Assembly (NCBI GenBank): GCA_035536995.1
Contig: DATLNB010000034.1
Location: forward strand, 62,001 to 126,000
DNA length: 64,000 nucleotides
Direction: 5' to 3'
Source: AV80 sp035536995
GTDB taxonomy: Bacteria > Verrucomicrobiota > Verrucomicrobiia > Chthoniobacterales > UBA10450
Shown: positions 50,353 through 59,981 of the stretch, in pieces
Numbering within the stretch: the first letter of the stretch is position 1
How the letters are laid out: each line of letters starts with the position of its first letter
Position numbers and translations under genes: made by a program
The notes under the pieces: generated by a model
The model's database searches: none
The model's input: only the letters and a program-made list of their open reading frames with translations
Told to the model about the DNA's origin: nothing

Positions 50353-51156
50353 ATGAAACCTCTTCTTCTTTTTACACTCATCACTCTAGCGCTCGCTTCC
50401 GTCACCCAGGCGAGTATCTCCGTCATCGGAAATCTCGCGCGCACCAGCACGCTCAAGCCCGGCGATTCCTTTGAAGGTGTCATCCTGGTCCGGAACAGCG
50501 ACAAGGAGGCCGCGGACATTCGGGTTTTGCAATGTGACTACCTCTTCCAGGCCGATGGGAGCAACGACTACGCTGACGCCGGCCAGACCGCGCGCTCGAA
50601 TGCCGGTTGGATCACGGTAACTCCATCGCGGGCACGGATTGCGCCCGGCGAAAGCCTACCAATCCGCTATAAAGGCAAGGCTCCCGCCGATCCAAAATTG
50701 CAGGGCACGTACTGGAGCATGATTCTGGTACAGCCAAATTCGGTCGGGGCCCTCGCCCCTGACGGCAGACCGAACGAAGTAGCCGTAGGCCTGTCGACCA
50801 CCATTCGCTTCGCGGTTCAGATTGTCACCGAGTTCGGTAATTCCGGCACGCGGAGCCTGCGAGTGGCTGACAAGCGTCTGGTGCAGGGCGAGGGAAAACG
50901 GGCACTGCAACTCGATATCGAAAACGACGGCGAGCGGCTTCTCATCCCGCAAATGACCGTTGAATTGTTCGACGGCACGGGCGCCTCGATCGGGCGCTTC
51001 GAAGCGGGACGGGCGCGTATTTATCCGGGCTGCTCCATCCGCGCAAAGGCGGATCTCACGGCGGTGCCCGCCGGCAAATATAGCGCAATGGTTCTGCTCG
51101 ATAGCGGTGATGCGCAGGTGATGGGAGCTCAGTATGATCTCGAGCTCGCGCCTTAG
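50353..51156 (+). CDS. Periplasmic chaperone-like protein (two Ig-like domains)
   Basis: A 267-residue exported protein; ATG 50353 follows the previous stop by one base. Signal peptide 1-20 (MKPLLLFTLITLALASVTQA). Domain 1 (about 22-140) looks like a PapD-type immunoglobulin domain: ISVIGNLARTSTLKPGDSFE, then GVILVRNSDKEAADIRVLQC, ITVTPSRARIAPGESLPIRY and GTYWSMILVQPN. Domain 2 (about 150-267) has LDIENDGERLLIPQMTVELF, then RIYPGCSIRAKADL and AGKYSAMVLLDSG. The order subunit-minor subunit-chaperone-barrel is that of chaperone/usher systems. It is not a classical PapD by signature, so this could be a distant or alternative form. It overlaps the next gene by 23 bases. Confidence 0.72.
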   Translation: MKPLLLFTLITLALASVTQASISVIGNLARTSTLKPGDSFEGVILVRNSDKEAADIRVLQCDYLFQADGSNDYADAGQTARSNAGWITVTPSRARIAPGESLPIRYKGKAPADPKLQGTYWSMILVQPNSVGALAPDGRPNEVAVGLSTTIRFAVQIVTEFGNSGTRSLRVADKRLVQGEGKRALQLDIENDGERLLIPQMTVELFDGTGASIGRFEAGRARIYPGCSIRAKADLTAVPAGKYSAMVLLDSGDAQVMGAQYDLELAP

Positions 51157-53908
51157 GGCGGCCGGAATTGTTTTCGGCTGGTTGCTCTCGACTCCGTGCG
51201 TCTTTGCCCAAGTCCCAGCACTGGAAGTACGCTCACCTTCGGCGAAGTTAATTGAAGTTAGTCCCGGTCGCCTCGTCACGGCTAGCGTCGTAGTGGCAAA
51301 CCGCGGAACGGAGGCGGACGAACTGGTTGAAAGCTTTAGTCTCCCGCCTGGCTGCCAACGGGTGATGCCGCCCGAAGGACCGTTTCGGCTGGAGCCCGGA
51401 GGGCAAATCGTCCGGGTCCTCGTCGTCCTCGTGCCGCCTGACATGCCCGCCGGGCAGTTCGACCTTGGTTATCACGTGCAAGGCCGGCGTGATCCTTCCG
51501 CGATTGGCAGCTTCGATTTTTCTATCCAGGTCACTCCGATCGATAATCTCGAGTTAGTCGTCGAGCCGCGGCCGGACATGGTCTTGGCCGGCGATTCCTA
51601 CGCGGTAAAGCTGCGGGTGACCAATCGCGGCAACAGCCGCATCACCGCCCGGCTCACGCAGCGCAGCTCCCTTGCTGATCAGCCAACGGTCGACGCAACC
51701 ACTTTCGCCTTGGAGGGAGGTGCCACCCGCGAGATCGCATGCCGCGTCCAGACAGAAAAAGGTCTCGCGAAGCAGACCACCAATGCCGTCACCTTCGACG
51801 TGACCGCAACTTCGGCGACCGGAAAAGTCCTTACCGCCAGCCAGGCTTCCGTCGCGCAGATCATTCCCCTCGTCAGTGGCAATCGCGATCCCCTTCACTA
51901 TTTTCCGTTCCAACTGCGCACCATCTTCCTGGCTGAGCTCGGCCACGCCGCGCAGATGCAAGGCGAGCTCTCCGGTAGCGGCTCGCTCGATGAAGCCGGG
52001 AAGCATCGCGTTGATTTCATCCTGCGCGGACCCGATGCGCAAAGCTCGACTCTCTTCGGCGAACGGGACGAATACGGCGCGAGCTACCACGGCGAGAACT
52101 GGGATGTCGATCTCGGCGATCGTGTCTATGCGCTGTCGCCGCTGACCGAACGCCACAGTCTCGGGCGCGGCGCCGGTGTGCAATGGCACAATGTCGATAC
52201 CAGCGCCGGTGTGTTCTACATGACGACGCGGTACCGGCGCCAAAACACGGAGGAATTCGGCGCGTTCCTCCGGCACGACTTTACCCGGACGTTCAGCCTG
52301 CAAGGTAACTTCCTGCGCAAGACCGGTGCGGATCAATTGTCGGGCGGGATGTTACCTCAAAACATCGTCAGCCTCGAATCACACCATCGGGGTGGAAAGC
52401 TGCTGGAACTGCACCTCGAAGGCGGCTTCAGCCGGAGCGACTCTGCCACGATCGATTTCGGGTACCGCGCGGAAGCGCGCGGAGAATTGCCGGGAAAATT
52501 CAACTACGCGGTCGAGCACGCCCATGCCGGTCCAAATTTTTATGGTCAATACAACGACACCAACGCGACCTACGCCACGGTCACGAAAGCCATCACAGCG
52601 AAGTTGCGCATGAACGTTTCCCTCAACCGCTACGAGAACAATCTGGCGCAGAACGATGTTCGCAGCCCGATCGTGAACCGCGAAAACTCGTGGAACGCTG
52701 GCTTCAACTACGCGCTCTCAAAGCCAACCGAGCTTTTTCTGGAAGGACACCATGTCGATCGCACCGATGTGCTGCTGCCGGCGGCTTACGATTTTTCGGA
52801 AGACTTTGCGCGCGTTGGGGCCAGCCACAATTTCGGGAAAATCCTTCTGCGCGGGCAGATCGACGTCGGAACGCTTGATAACTCTCTAACGGGCGAAGCT
52901 GGTACGTTTCAGCGCTACAGCATCACCGCCAACTGGCAGGCCACCCCGCGGCAGACTTATTCCTTTTTTGCGAGTTATGGACCCAGCGCATTCACTGGTT
53001 CAACCACAGAAGCGCTAAGTGCCGGGGTTTCCGGGCAATGGCGCGTGCGGGATTACTTCACCGCAAATCTAAGTTACGCCCGCAACCAATATGATGGACT
53101 GCTCGGCCGCGAACAGGACCAGGTGCTGGCCTCGCTTCGCTATCAGTTTCAAAACAAAAGCTCTCTCTCGCTAATTGGGCGGTTGTCGCGCGCGACAACA
53201 AAACGAACGACGGAAAGTCCAACGAACGAAGCCGCACTTATGGTGGCCTACTCCGTTCCTCTGAGCCGGCCCGTATCGCGCAAACGCAGCATAGGGGGAT
53301 TGCAGGGCCGCGTGTATGAAGCAGGGCTGGGACACCAGGCTGGACTGGCACGCATTGTCCTGCAGGTGGGCGAGCAATTCGCAGTGACAGATGCTGAAGG
53401 TTTCTTTGAGTTTCCTGCGCTCAAGCCTGGCAGGTGCGAGCTCCGGGTCGTGCCAGACTCGCTCGGCGCGCGCCTGGTTATGAGGACGGTGATGCCAATG
53501 CAGCTGACGATTCTCCCCGCGGAGACCACTCACGTCCGCCTCGAGGCGATGCCGGCATCCTCTATCGCCGTCAATGTAACGCGTTTCGCTTTTACCAGCG
53601 GCAAAGGTCCCGCCAGCTCAGGAGATCTGCACCCCGCCAGCGGTGAAGAAGCTGTGACCGTCGAGATTACCAATGGCCGGGACGTTTGGCGGACTCAAAC
53701 GGATCGCACCGGCAGCGCGGCCTTCGATCGACTGCCCGGAGGACCTTGGAGATTGCGTGTCGCGTCCGCCAACCTTCCGGCCCATCACTCAATAGAAAAT
53801 CCGGAGCGCACCCTTACGCTGAAAGCCGGCGAAAGCCAGCAGGTGAGCATCCGCGTTGTCCCTCAGCGCCGAACGATCCATTTGCTCGAGCGCGGTGCCC
53901 TCCGTTGA
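51134..53908 (+). CDS. Large outer-membrane usher-like barrel protein
   Basis: A 924-residue exported protein: signal peptide 1-25 (AGIVFGWLLSTPCVFAQ). Two N-terminal Ig-like domains follow (about 30-140 and 145-250; VSPGRLVTASVVVANRGTEA and VLAGDSYAVKLRVTNRGNSR, NEW3/DUF11-like). A region of about 400 residues then has regular alternating beta strands (about 255-705: FMTTRYRRQ-type turns such as VFYMTTRYRRQNTEEFGAFL, VDFILRGPDAQSST, LFLEGHHVDRTDVL), consistent with a membrane barrel. Last comes a soluble CNA-B/carboxypeptidase-regulatory-like part (about 715-800; GLQGRVYEAGLGHQAGLARI, FAVTDAEGFFEFPALKPG) and a second beta domain to the end. The C-terminus is not aromatic. It may be the secretion pore of the fibre operon; not a typical FimD by motif. 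Confidence 0.72.
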   Translation: MISSSRLRAAGIVFGWLLSTPCVFAQVPALEVRSPSAKLIEVSPGRLVTASVVVANRGTEADELVESFSLPPGCQRVMPPEGPFRLEPGGQIVRVLVVLVPPDMPAGQFDLGYHVQGRRDPSAIGSFDFSIQVTPIDNLELVVEPRPDMVLAGDSYAVKLRVTNRGNSRITARLTQRSSLADQPTVDATTFALEGGATREIACRVQTEKGLAKQTTNAVTFDVTATSATGKVLTASQASVAQIIPLVSGNRDPLHYFPFQLRTIFLAELGHAAQMQGELSGSGSLDEAGKHRVDFILRGPDAQSSTLFGERDEYGASYHGENWDVDLGDRVYALSPLTERHSLGRGAGVQWHNVDTSAGVFYMTTRYRRQNTEEFGAFLRHDFTRTFSLQGNFLRKTGADQLSGGMLPQNIVSLESHHRGGKLLELHLEGGFSRSDSATIDFGYRAEARGELPGKFNYAVEHAHAGPNFYGQYNDTNATYATVTKAITAKLRMNVSLNRYENNLAQNDVRSPIVNRENSWNAGFNYALSKPTELFLEGHHVDRTDVLLPAAYDFSEDFARVGASHNFGKILLRGQIDVGTLDNSLTGEAGTFQRYSITANWQATPRQTYSFFASYGPSAFTGSTTEALSAGVSGQWRVRDYFTANLSYARNQYDGLLGREQDQVLASLRYQFQNKSSLSLIGRLSRATTKRTTESPTNEAALMVAYSVPLSRPVSRKRSIGGLQGRVYEAGLGHQAGLARIVLQVGEQFAVTDAEGFFEFPALKPGRCELRVVPDSLGARLVMRTVMPMQLTILPAETTHVRLEAMPASSIAVNVTRFAFTSGKGPASSGDLHPASGEEAVTVEITNGRDVWRTQTDRTGSAAFDRLPGGPWRLRVASANLPAHHSIENPERTLTLKAGESQQVSIRVVPQRRTIHLLERGALR

Positions 53909-53977
53909 AGTGCAACCCAACCGAACCGGCTTCTAGATCACGCAGTTAGCCTTGTTGCTGCAAATGATAACTAGATC

Positions 53978-55117
53978 CTATACGCGCGTCGGCATGGGGT
54001 GACGGGGCAGGTCGATCGTAAAGATACATCCCGAGCCCGGGATATCACGGACGTTGAGCGTCCCCTTATTTGCCTCGACACTGCGCCGGGAGATAGAAAG
54101 TCCCAGCCCCAGGCCGGACCTATCGGACCCGCGTTGGGTGAAGGGAAGGAACATTTTTTCAACGTCGCCGCTGGGAAGGCCGCCGCACTGGTCCTCCACC
54201 TCGATTAGAATGCGATCGCCCGTGGCATAAACCTTCAAGAGCACCTCACTCAGAGGGTGGGTAAACTTGAAGGCGTTTTGGAGCAAGTTCCCAACGGCCG
54301 AAAGGAGCAACTCCCGGTCGGCATCAATGGCCAGCTTCGAATCGACGTAGGAAACTCTGAACGTGCATTTGTGAACCTGTGCCTCCAGGGAAGCAGAGAG
54401 CTGAATTTCAGCAATGAAGTCCGCCAGGGAAAATAAACGGTTTTGCGGGGGGATACCGGCTTTCATCCGGGCTTCGGTAAGGGAACGATCGATGAGGTTT
54501 TTCAACCCAACCAGGCTTCGGTCGAGGACAGCGCCGGTGGCGCCGGTCATTCCCACCGCGCCCGCTTTAATGGCGGTGAGGGCGAGAGTTGCGCTGTTTA
54601 GGTGGTTACGCAGCTCATGGGCGAAAAATCCCAACCGCTCATTCTCGTGGGCGTCTTTGTCGGCAAAGATGTTATCGCGCTGCACGTTGAACTCCGCCGC
54701 GGCGACGGCGATCGCATTGTCCAGGCAGCGATTTAGCGTGCGGAACTCGTCGTTCGAGATCGGCTCGTTCCGTTCGACGGCCAGATCGGTCACTGCCTGG
54801 CACAGATCACCGTAGTCATGCACGACCTGCTCGATGGTAAAACCATTCTGCAACAACTCACGGCCATGCTCCTTTGCTCCTATGCCCATCTCGGAAAGCA
54901 CTGCATCCACCCCGCTGGCGGGACCCGACAGACGGTTGCTTTCCGCGCAATGCCTTAGTTCCTCCGCCTTCAGCGTCTTGATAATTTGATCAAGGAACAA
55001 CGTGATGCCGTGATCCAATTCCCGTGCGTTATTCCTGGGGGCGGGCCTTTCCGCGACTTTCATCCGGCAGCGCTCAATTAATTCCCCTCGATTTTCCGTC
55101 AAGAATTCGTACATCAT
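53978..55117 (-). CDS. Soluble histidine kinase with RsbRD-like N-terminal domain
   Basis: A 379-residue kinase without membrane segments; ATG 55117, with a second ATG next to it. The N-terminal 150 residues are helical (FLTENRGELIERCRMKVAER, GITLFLDQIIKTLKAEE, GFTIEQVVHDYGDLCQAVTD) and match the RsbRD/globin-like sensor type used in stressosome proteins. HisKA has FFAHELRNHLNSATLALTAI (His near 170), then HATPase_c with NLLQNAFKFT, VEDQCGGLP (in place of the usual DxGxG) and GLGLGLSISRRSVEAN. It converges on the usher-like gene with 69 bases between stops and begins a minus-strand signalling cluster. Confidence 0.88.
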   Translation of the reverse strand: MMYEFLTENRGELIERCRMKVAERPAPRNNARELDHGITLFLDQIIKTLKAEELRHCAESNRLSGPASGVDAVLSEMGIGAKEHGRELLQNGFTIEQVVHDYGDLCQAVTDLAVERNEPISNDEFRTLNRCLDNAIAVAAAEFNVQRDNIFADKDAHENERLGFFAHELRNHLNSATLALTAIKAGAVGMTGATGAVLDRSLVGLKNLIDRSLTEARMKAGIPPQNRLFSLADFIAEIQLSASLEAQVHKCTFRVSYVDSKLAIDADRELLLSAVGNLLQNAFKFTHPLSEVLLKVYATGDRILIEVEDQCGGLPSGDVEKMFLPFTQRGSDRSGLGLGLSISRRSVEANKGTLNVRDIPGSGCIFTIDLPRHPMPTRV

Positions 55118-55352
55118 AACCTTGGTGCGATGAGATCGCCTTCACGTGCAGTGGGAAGGGGCCGCACCCGCGGTCGATTGACGCTGCGCCGAACTACGCG
55201 TTAAGCTACGCCCGGACACACTAGTTGGCTAGCGACATTCACGACTGAGAGGGCAGCAAGGCGAATCGCAGAAAAGCTCCTCTCCCGTAAGAGAGTGCCG
55301 GGCAAACCGCTGCCGTCGGAGAAGAGGCCGACCCGCTTGAAGCACGCGAAAA
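55118..55352. other. Gene-free interval of 235 bp
   Basis: No open frame with coding character was seen. The interval carries CTCCTCTCCCGTAAGAGAG-like partial palindromes near 55277, but no T-tract terminator or clear promoter could be fixed by eye. It must hold the promoter of the RsbRD-type kinase (minus strand). Confidence 0.4.
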
Positions 55353-55829
55353 TCAGTTAACGTCATCTCGATCCAACGCCAGCAATTCTTCGATTTTCTC
55401 CTGCATCACAGGAGGGCGACACGGCTTCTGCAAGAAGTTTACTGAATCAGCATCGATCCCGTAGAGAGTCAGCGTTGCCGCCGGATGACCGGAGCAGAAC
55501 AAGATCCAGGAGTTAGGCAGGATCGCCTCTAATTGGTCGGCTAGCTCCCTGCCGGATAATCCGCGCATCACGACATCAAGGACGGTCACGCGGATCTCCG
55601 GATGGGCGCGTGCAATGGTCAGGGCGGATTCGCCGTTTTCCGCGCTCAAGGTGAGGTAACCGAAAAGCTTGAGGGAAAGCGCCAGTATCATGCGCATGGC
55701 CGGATCGTCGTCGACCACCAGAATAGTAGCCGCAACCGCCTCAGAACCCTCCTTCCCTTCAGAGCGTGGATTGAAGGCCGGGACGTCGCCCGTCAGGCTA
55801 GGCTCCGACGATTTTGTTTCGGATAGCAT
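55353..55829 (-). CDS. Single-domain response regulator
   Basis: A 158-residue protein from ATG 55829 (MLSETKSSEPSLTGDVPAFN); an ATG at 55856 is also open and adds nine residues. A disordered leader of about 35 residues precedes a receiver domain (about 36-150): TILVVDDDPAMRMILALSLK, VTVLDVVMRGLSGRELADQL with the acceptor Asp, ILFCSGHPAATL in place of the usual VxxxTA, and NFLQKPCRPPVMQEKIEELL with the Lys. There is no output domain. Its start lies inside the 3' end of the upstream NarL-type gene (32-base overlap), so the two are probably translated together. Confidence 0.87.
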   Translation of the reverse strand: MLSETKSSEPSLTGDVPAFNPRSEGKEGSEAVAATILVVDDDPAMRMILALSLKLFGYLTLSAENGESALTIARAHPEIRVTVLDVVMRGLSGRELADQLEAILPNSWILFCSGHPAATLTLYGIDADSVNFLQKPCRPPVMQEKIEELLALDRDDVN

Positions 55830-56481
55830 AACGAACCAGGCTGGCGAATGAATCAAGATTCAGTTTTCGAAGAATGCTGGCGCGATGGGTCTCAGCCGTC
55901 CGCACGCTGATACCGAGGGCTTCCGCGACCTCTTTGTTACTCTTCCCTTCCGCGAGGAGCTGCACGATTTCCCGCTCACGCGTAGTCACTCGTTGCCCCG
56001 GTTCGGTCGCATCACGATTCCCATCGCCGCGGTTGAGCATGTTCGAAAACAAGATCTCCGACACCTGACTGGTGAAAAACGGCTTGTGCCGCGCCAGCGA
56101 CTGAATGGCTTCGACGAGGAAATGGTGCGCCTCTGATTTAAAGATGAAACTCTTTACCCCGGCCTCGAAAGCTTGCCGGATCAGGGCATCAGTTTCATGA
56201 CCGGTGAACATAAGGATTTCGATGCCCGGCAGGTTACGCTTGATCTGGACCGCGGCGTCCAGGCCGTTGAGCTCAGGCATCGTCATATCCATGATGACGA
56301 TGTCCGGCTCGAGTTGCTTGGCCATGGCGACGGCTTCCCGTCCGGTGGTAGCTACGCCGCAGACTTGCCACCCTTCTTCGCGCTCGATAACGGCGCGTGT
56401 GCCCTGGCGCATCACGTCGTGATCGTCGGCAATCAAAATCCGGAGACTGGATCCGGCGACCAAGTGTAATTGTGTTTTCAT
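55798..56481 (-). CDS. NarL/FixJ-type response regulator
   Basis: A 227-residue DNA-binding regulator. The receiver (about 12-130) has LRILIADDHDVMRQGTRAVI, IVIMDMTMPELNGLDAAVQI, MFTGHE and KSFIFKSEA. The LuxR-type helix-turn-helix (about 160-225) has VTTREREIVQLLAEGKSNKE and VAEALGISVRTAETHRASIL followed by RKLNL. All receiver residues are present, so it is controlled by phosphorylation. It overlaps the 3' end of the 1167-residue kinase gene's last codons by four bases and is the natural output partner for the kinase cluster. Confidence 0.94.
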   Translation of the reverse strand: MKTQLHLVAGSSLRILIADDHDVMRQGTRAVIEREEGWQVCGVATTGREAVAMAKQLEPDIVIMDMTMPELNGLDAAVQIKRNLPGIEILMFTGHETDALIRQAFEAGVKSFIFKSEAHHFLVEAIQSLARHKPFFTSQVSEILFSNMLNRGDGNRDATEPGQRVTTREREIVQLLAEGKSNKEVAEALGISVRTAETHRASILRKLNLDSFASLVRYAIRNKIVGA

Positions 56482-59400
56482 GAAGTTCCGTTCCGATGGC
56501 CGAGTGCGCTTCTCAGAGTACTGAGCAACATTTCCTTGTTATAGGGCTTGGTCAGACACGCCTGAACGTTGAGTCCGGGAAGTTCATGGAGGCCCCGCTC
56601 CAGGCTGCCCTTCCCAGTGGACGCAATGATGCGCACGCCGGGTTTCATTTTTTGCAATGTGCGAATAAGCGCGATGCCATCCATCAGCGGCATGGCCAGG
56701 TCAGTTAGCACTAACTGGATCTCTTCCTGGCGCGCCGCGAAAATGGCCAGGGCCTCCGGCGCGTCGAGCGCGGTTTCCACGGAATACCCATGACGTTCCA
56801 GCAATTCCCTGGCGACCTTTAGGATCAACTGTTCATCATCGACCACCAGGAGCAGTTCCCCGTTAGCTCGTGGGAGGGTTACAGGTTCGCTTTCCTTTAC
56901 CGCGCTGAATGCATCCGTTTTCGCTGGAAGGTAGACATTGAAGCTCGTTCCTCGCCCGATCTCGCTTTCGACAGTGAGAAATCCCCCATGGCCTTTTACG
57001 ATTCCAATCACCGTCGAAAGCCCCAATCCCGTACCGAGGCCAAGCCCTTTCGTGGTAAAGAATGGATCGAAGATCTGGTCGATGATTTCTCGCGCGATCC
57101 CCATCCCCGTGTCCTTGACCTCGAAGAGAACGTAAGTGCCGGCCTTGGCTCCGGGAGTCATACTTGCGTAGTGCTCGTCTACCGCAAAGTTAGCCGCCGA
57201 CAGGGTAAGGTTGCCGCCAGCCGGCATCGCATCCCGCGCATTCACGCAGAGGTTCAGCAAAATCTGATGGAGTTGGGTCGGGTCGCCTTCGATCGGCCAG
57301 AGGGAGTCCAGATGATTGGTCCGCACGGTGATCGATTTTGGGAAGGTCCCTCCGGCGATCTTGGCCATATCGTTAATGAGGTGCGCCGGCTGGAGGAGGA
57401 GCTGCGCGCCCTCGGCCCCGCGGGCGAACGTGAGGACTTGCTTGACGATATCGGCCCCGCGTTGGGCACACGTCTCAATGGTGGAGAGAATCATTTCGTC
57501 CGCCGGGGGCATCTCGCTTCGGCGCAGGACAGCGGACCCCATCAGGATCGGGGCTAGTATATTGTTCAAGTCATGCGCGACTCCGCTGGCCAGCGTGCCG
57601 ATGCTTTCCAGGCGCTGGGCCCGCATGAATTGCTCTTCGATCCTTTTTTGTTCCGTGATGTCGGTGTTGATGATGAGAAACGATTTCGGCGCGCCGGCAT
57701 CATCCCGGACCAGTGTCCAACGGCTGCGGACGGTAACATGCCCGCCGTCCTTGCAGCTGTGCCTGCACTCGCCGGCCCAACTTCCGTTTTCCAAAGCCGC
57801 CGTCCGCCTGGATGCCGCGCCCGCAGGGTCGTTCTTCCAAATAATGGAAGCGGCGGGCCGCCCCGCCGCTTCGGCCGCGGTCCAGCCGTAAAGATTTTCC
57901 GCGCCCTGGTTCCAATATTCGACTCGGTCCTCCATGTCCCGCACCATGATCGCGTCCTGCGCCAGATCGAGGAGCCGGGCTTGCTCCTGGATTCGTGCTT
58001 CACCCGCTCGCGCGATTTCTTCCGCCCGTCTGCGCTCCGTTACGTCCAGCATGATCCCGCGGTGTTTGACCGTGCGTCCCGGCAGGGCATCCATACTGAC
58101 GCGATCCTTGAACCAGACTTCGCGGCCGTCGGCTGAAATCATCCGATACTCGAGTTCTTTAGGCCGGGAATGTCCGTTTCCGGCCTTGGAGTCGCGGATG
58201 GTTTTTTCCAGGTCCTCCGGGTGGACGTGGCTCCTCCAAAATCCCGGTTCAGCGAGCCAGCGCGCGGTGGGGTACCCAAGGATCTCCTCAGCCTTCTCGC
58301 TGATAAACGTCATCCGGTTGGCCTCCTCGTCCGTCTCCCAAACGATGCCGTCGACTGAGTTGATGATATTGGTCAGGTGCGCATCCGCTTCGCGCCTGGC
58401 CTCCTCGGCCTCCCGCTGTTTGGTCACGTCCATGGCGATCGCCAGTTGGGCGCGGCGCCCTTCAAATTCAATGGCGGCCGCACAAATCTCGGCCATGAGG
58501 GTTTCGCCGTTCTTTTTCCGGTGCCGCCAGACCCCGGCGGCATGGGCGCCGTCCGATGTCACCGTCCCAGGCTCGGGCGACGCCGGAATAGCCTCGAGCG
58601 GGCCAATGTCCGCGACCGTCATGGCGAGAAATTCATCGCGCGAATAGCCGTAGTGCTCGACGGCGGCGTCATTCACCGCCAGAAAGCGAAGCGTCTCGGC
58701 ATCGTAAACCCACGTGGGACTGGGATAGGTGGCGAAAAGGACGCGGTATTGTTTTTCCTGCTGGCGCATTCTTTCCTGCGCCTGTTTTTGTTCGGTCACG
58801 TCGTAGATCGTGACAAAGGCCAGCTGGCCCCATACGGGGTCCTCAACGAGGCGGCCGCTGTAACACAGGACGCGCTCCCAATCGCTCCCCACGCGGCGAA
58901 GGCGCGCTTCGAACTCGCGGACCTCCTCGCCGCGCAGGATGCGGGATAACGGCCACTCTTCCACGGGCAAAGGTTGTCCGTCCAGAGTGGAGACCGAGAA
59001 TTCTTGGGCGCAATCCGCGAGCCGAAAACGGCATTGGTCGCCCGCGGCCATGCCGTGCATTTCCAGAGCGGCTGGATTCCAGTCCAGCAATTGCCCCTCC
59101 AGATCGGAGATGACCAGGCCTTCCTTAAGGTTTGCAATGACCCGTTGCAGCCGCTCCTCGCTCTCGCGGACGATTTTTTCGGTGCGCAGCTTCTCGCCGA
59201 TGTCACGCACAAAGGCGGTGAACATCGGGGGTTCCCCGGAGCCAATCCGCGTGACAGCCAACTCCGCGGGAAATTCCGCACCGTCGGCCCGCAACGCAGT
59301 CACTTCCACCCGCCGGCCGAGCAGCCGTGCGTCACCGGTTTGAAGGCAGAGTTGGAGTCCACGATCGTGGTCCTCGCGCAGCCTTTCCGGGATGATCAGG

Positions 59401-59981
59401 TCCACCAGCCGCTTTCCCACCGCTTCATCTCGCGAGTATCCGAATATTTTTTCAGAAGCCGGATTGAGCTGTACGATTTCTCCGCGGTGATTCATGGTGA
59501 CGACGGCGTCGAGCGCGGATTCCACGATTGCGCGGACGCGCTCCTCACTTTCGCGCAGCGCTTCCTGCGCCTTCGCCCGCTCGCGGCGAAGGCTGTCGTC
59601 CTCGACCGCACGAACCAACGCCTGGGGCAGGCGGGCCAGCCGGTCTTTCAGCAGATAGTCTGCTGCCCCCAGCTTGATAAGCTCCACCGCCGTTTCATCA
59701 CCGATCGTTCCCGAGACAACGATAAAAGGTATATCGAGCTTCCTGGCCTGAAGCAGGGCCAGAGCGTCGCGCGCGTTAAACTGGGACAAATCGTAATCGC
59801 TCACGATCGCGTCAAATGACGAGTCGAGGCATTCGACATAAGCGGTTTTCGTGGCGGCGACTTTCACTTCCAGCGACAGACCGGCCCGGCGCAGTTCTGA
59901 GGTAATCAAGTCTGCATCGACAGGATTATCCTCAAGCAAGAGGAGACGGAGAGGCGAAGCGATTTGGTTGTTAGGCGACAT
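56478..59981 (-). CDS. Multi-PAS hybrid histidine kinase with N- and C-terminal receivers
   Basis: A 1167-residue soluble kinase. Order: receiver 1 (about 10-130; LRLLLLEDNPVDADLITSEL, DAIVSDYDLSQFNARDAL, DYLLKDRL), five PAS/PAC units (about 145-265, 275-400, 405-530, 535-660 and 665-790; for example VVTMNHRGEIVQLNPASEKI, WVYDAETLRFLAVNDAAVEH, IVWETDEEANRMTFISEKAE), a HisKA of the LxxLASGVAHDLNNILAPIL type (His near 815), HATPase_c (NLCVNARDAMP, VKDTGMGI, GLGTGLGLSTV) and receiver 2 (about 1050-1165; LLLVVDDEQLILKVARELLE, LVLTDLAMPLMDG, LTKPYN). No membrane helix, so it reads cytoplasmic signals. It overlaps its upstream receiver gene by 11 bases and its downstream regulator by 4, a tight relay operon. 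Confidence 0.94.
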   Translation of the reverse strand: MSPNNQIASPLRLLLLEDNPVDADLITSELRRAGLSLEVKVAATKTAYVECLDSSFDAIVSDYDLSQFNARDALALLQARKLDIPFIVVSGTIGDETAVELIKLGAADYLLKDRLARLPQALVRAVEDDSLRRERAKAQEALRESEERVRAIVESALDAVVTMNHRGEIVQLNPASEKIFGYSRDEAVGKRLVDLIIPERLREDHDRGLQLCLQTGDARLLGRRVEVTALRADGAEFPAELAVTRIGSGEPPMFTAFVRDIGEKLRTEKIVRESEERLQRVIANLKEGLVISDLEGQLLDWNPAALEMHGMAAGDQCRFRLADCAQEFSVSTLDGQPLPVEEWPLSRILRGEEVREFEARLRRVGSDWERVLCYSGRLVEDPVWGQLAFVTIYDVTEQKQAQERMRQQEKQYRVLFATYPSPTWVYDAETLRFLAVNDAAVEHYGYSRDEFLAMTVADIGPLEAIPASPEPGTVTSDGAHAAGVWRHRKKNGETLMAEICAAAIEFEGRRAQLAIAMDVTKQREAEEARREADAHLTNIINSVDGIVWETDEEANRMTFISEKAEEILGYPTARWLAEPGFWRSHVHPEDLEKTIRDSKAGNGHSRPKELEYRMISADGREVWFKDRVSMDALPGRTVKHRGIMLDVTERRRAEEIARAGEARIQEQARLLDLAQDAIMVRDMEDRVEYWNQGAENLYGWTAAEAAGRPAASIIWKNDPAGAASRRTAALENGSWAGECRHSCKDGGHVTVRSRWTLVRDDAGAPKSFLIINTDITEQKRIEEQFMRAQRLESIGTLASGVAHDLNNILAPILMGSAVLRRSEMPPADEMILSTIETCAQRGADIVKQVLTFARGAEGAQLLLQPAHLINDMAKIAGGTFPKSITVRTNHLDSLWPIEGDPTQLHQILLNLCVNARDAMPAGGNLTLSAANFAVDEHYASMTPGAKAGTYVLFEVKDTGMGIAREIIDQIFDPFFTTKGLGLGTGLGLSTVIGIVKGHGGFLTVESEIGRGTSFNVYLPAKTDAFSAVKESEPVTLPRANGELLLVVDDEQLILKVARELLERHGYSVETALDAPEALAIFAARQEEIQLVLTDLAMPLMDGIALIRTLQKMKPGVRIIASTGKGSLERGLHELPGLNVQACLTKPYNKEMLLSTLRSALGHRNGTS

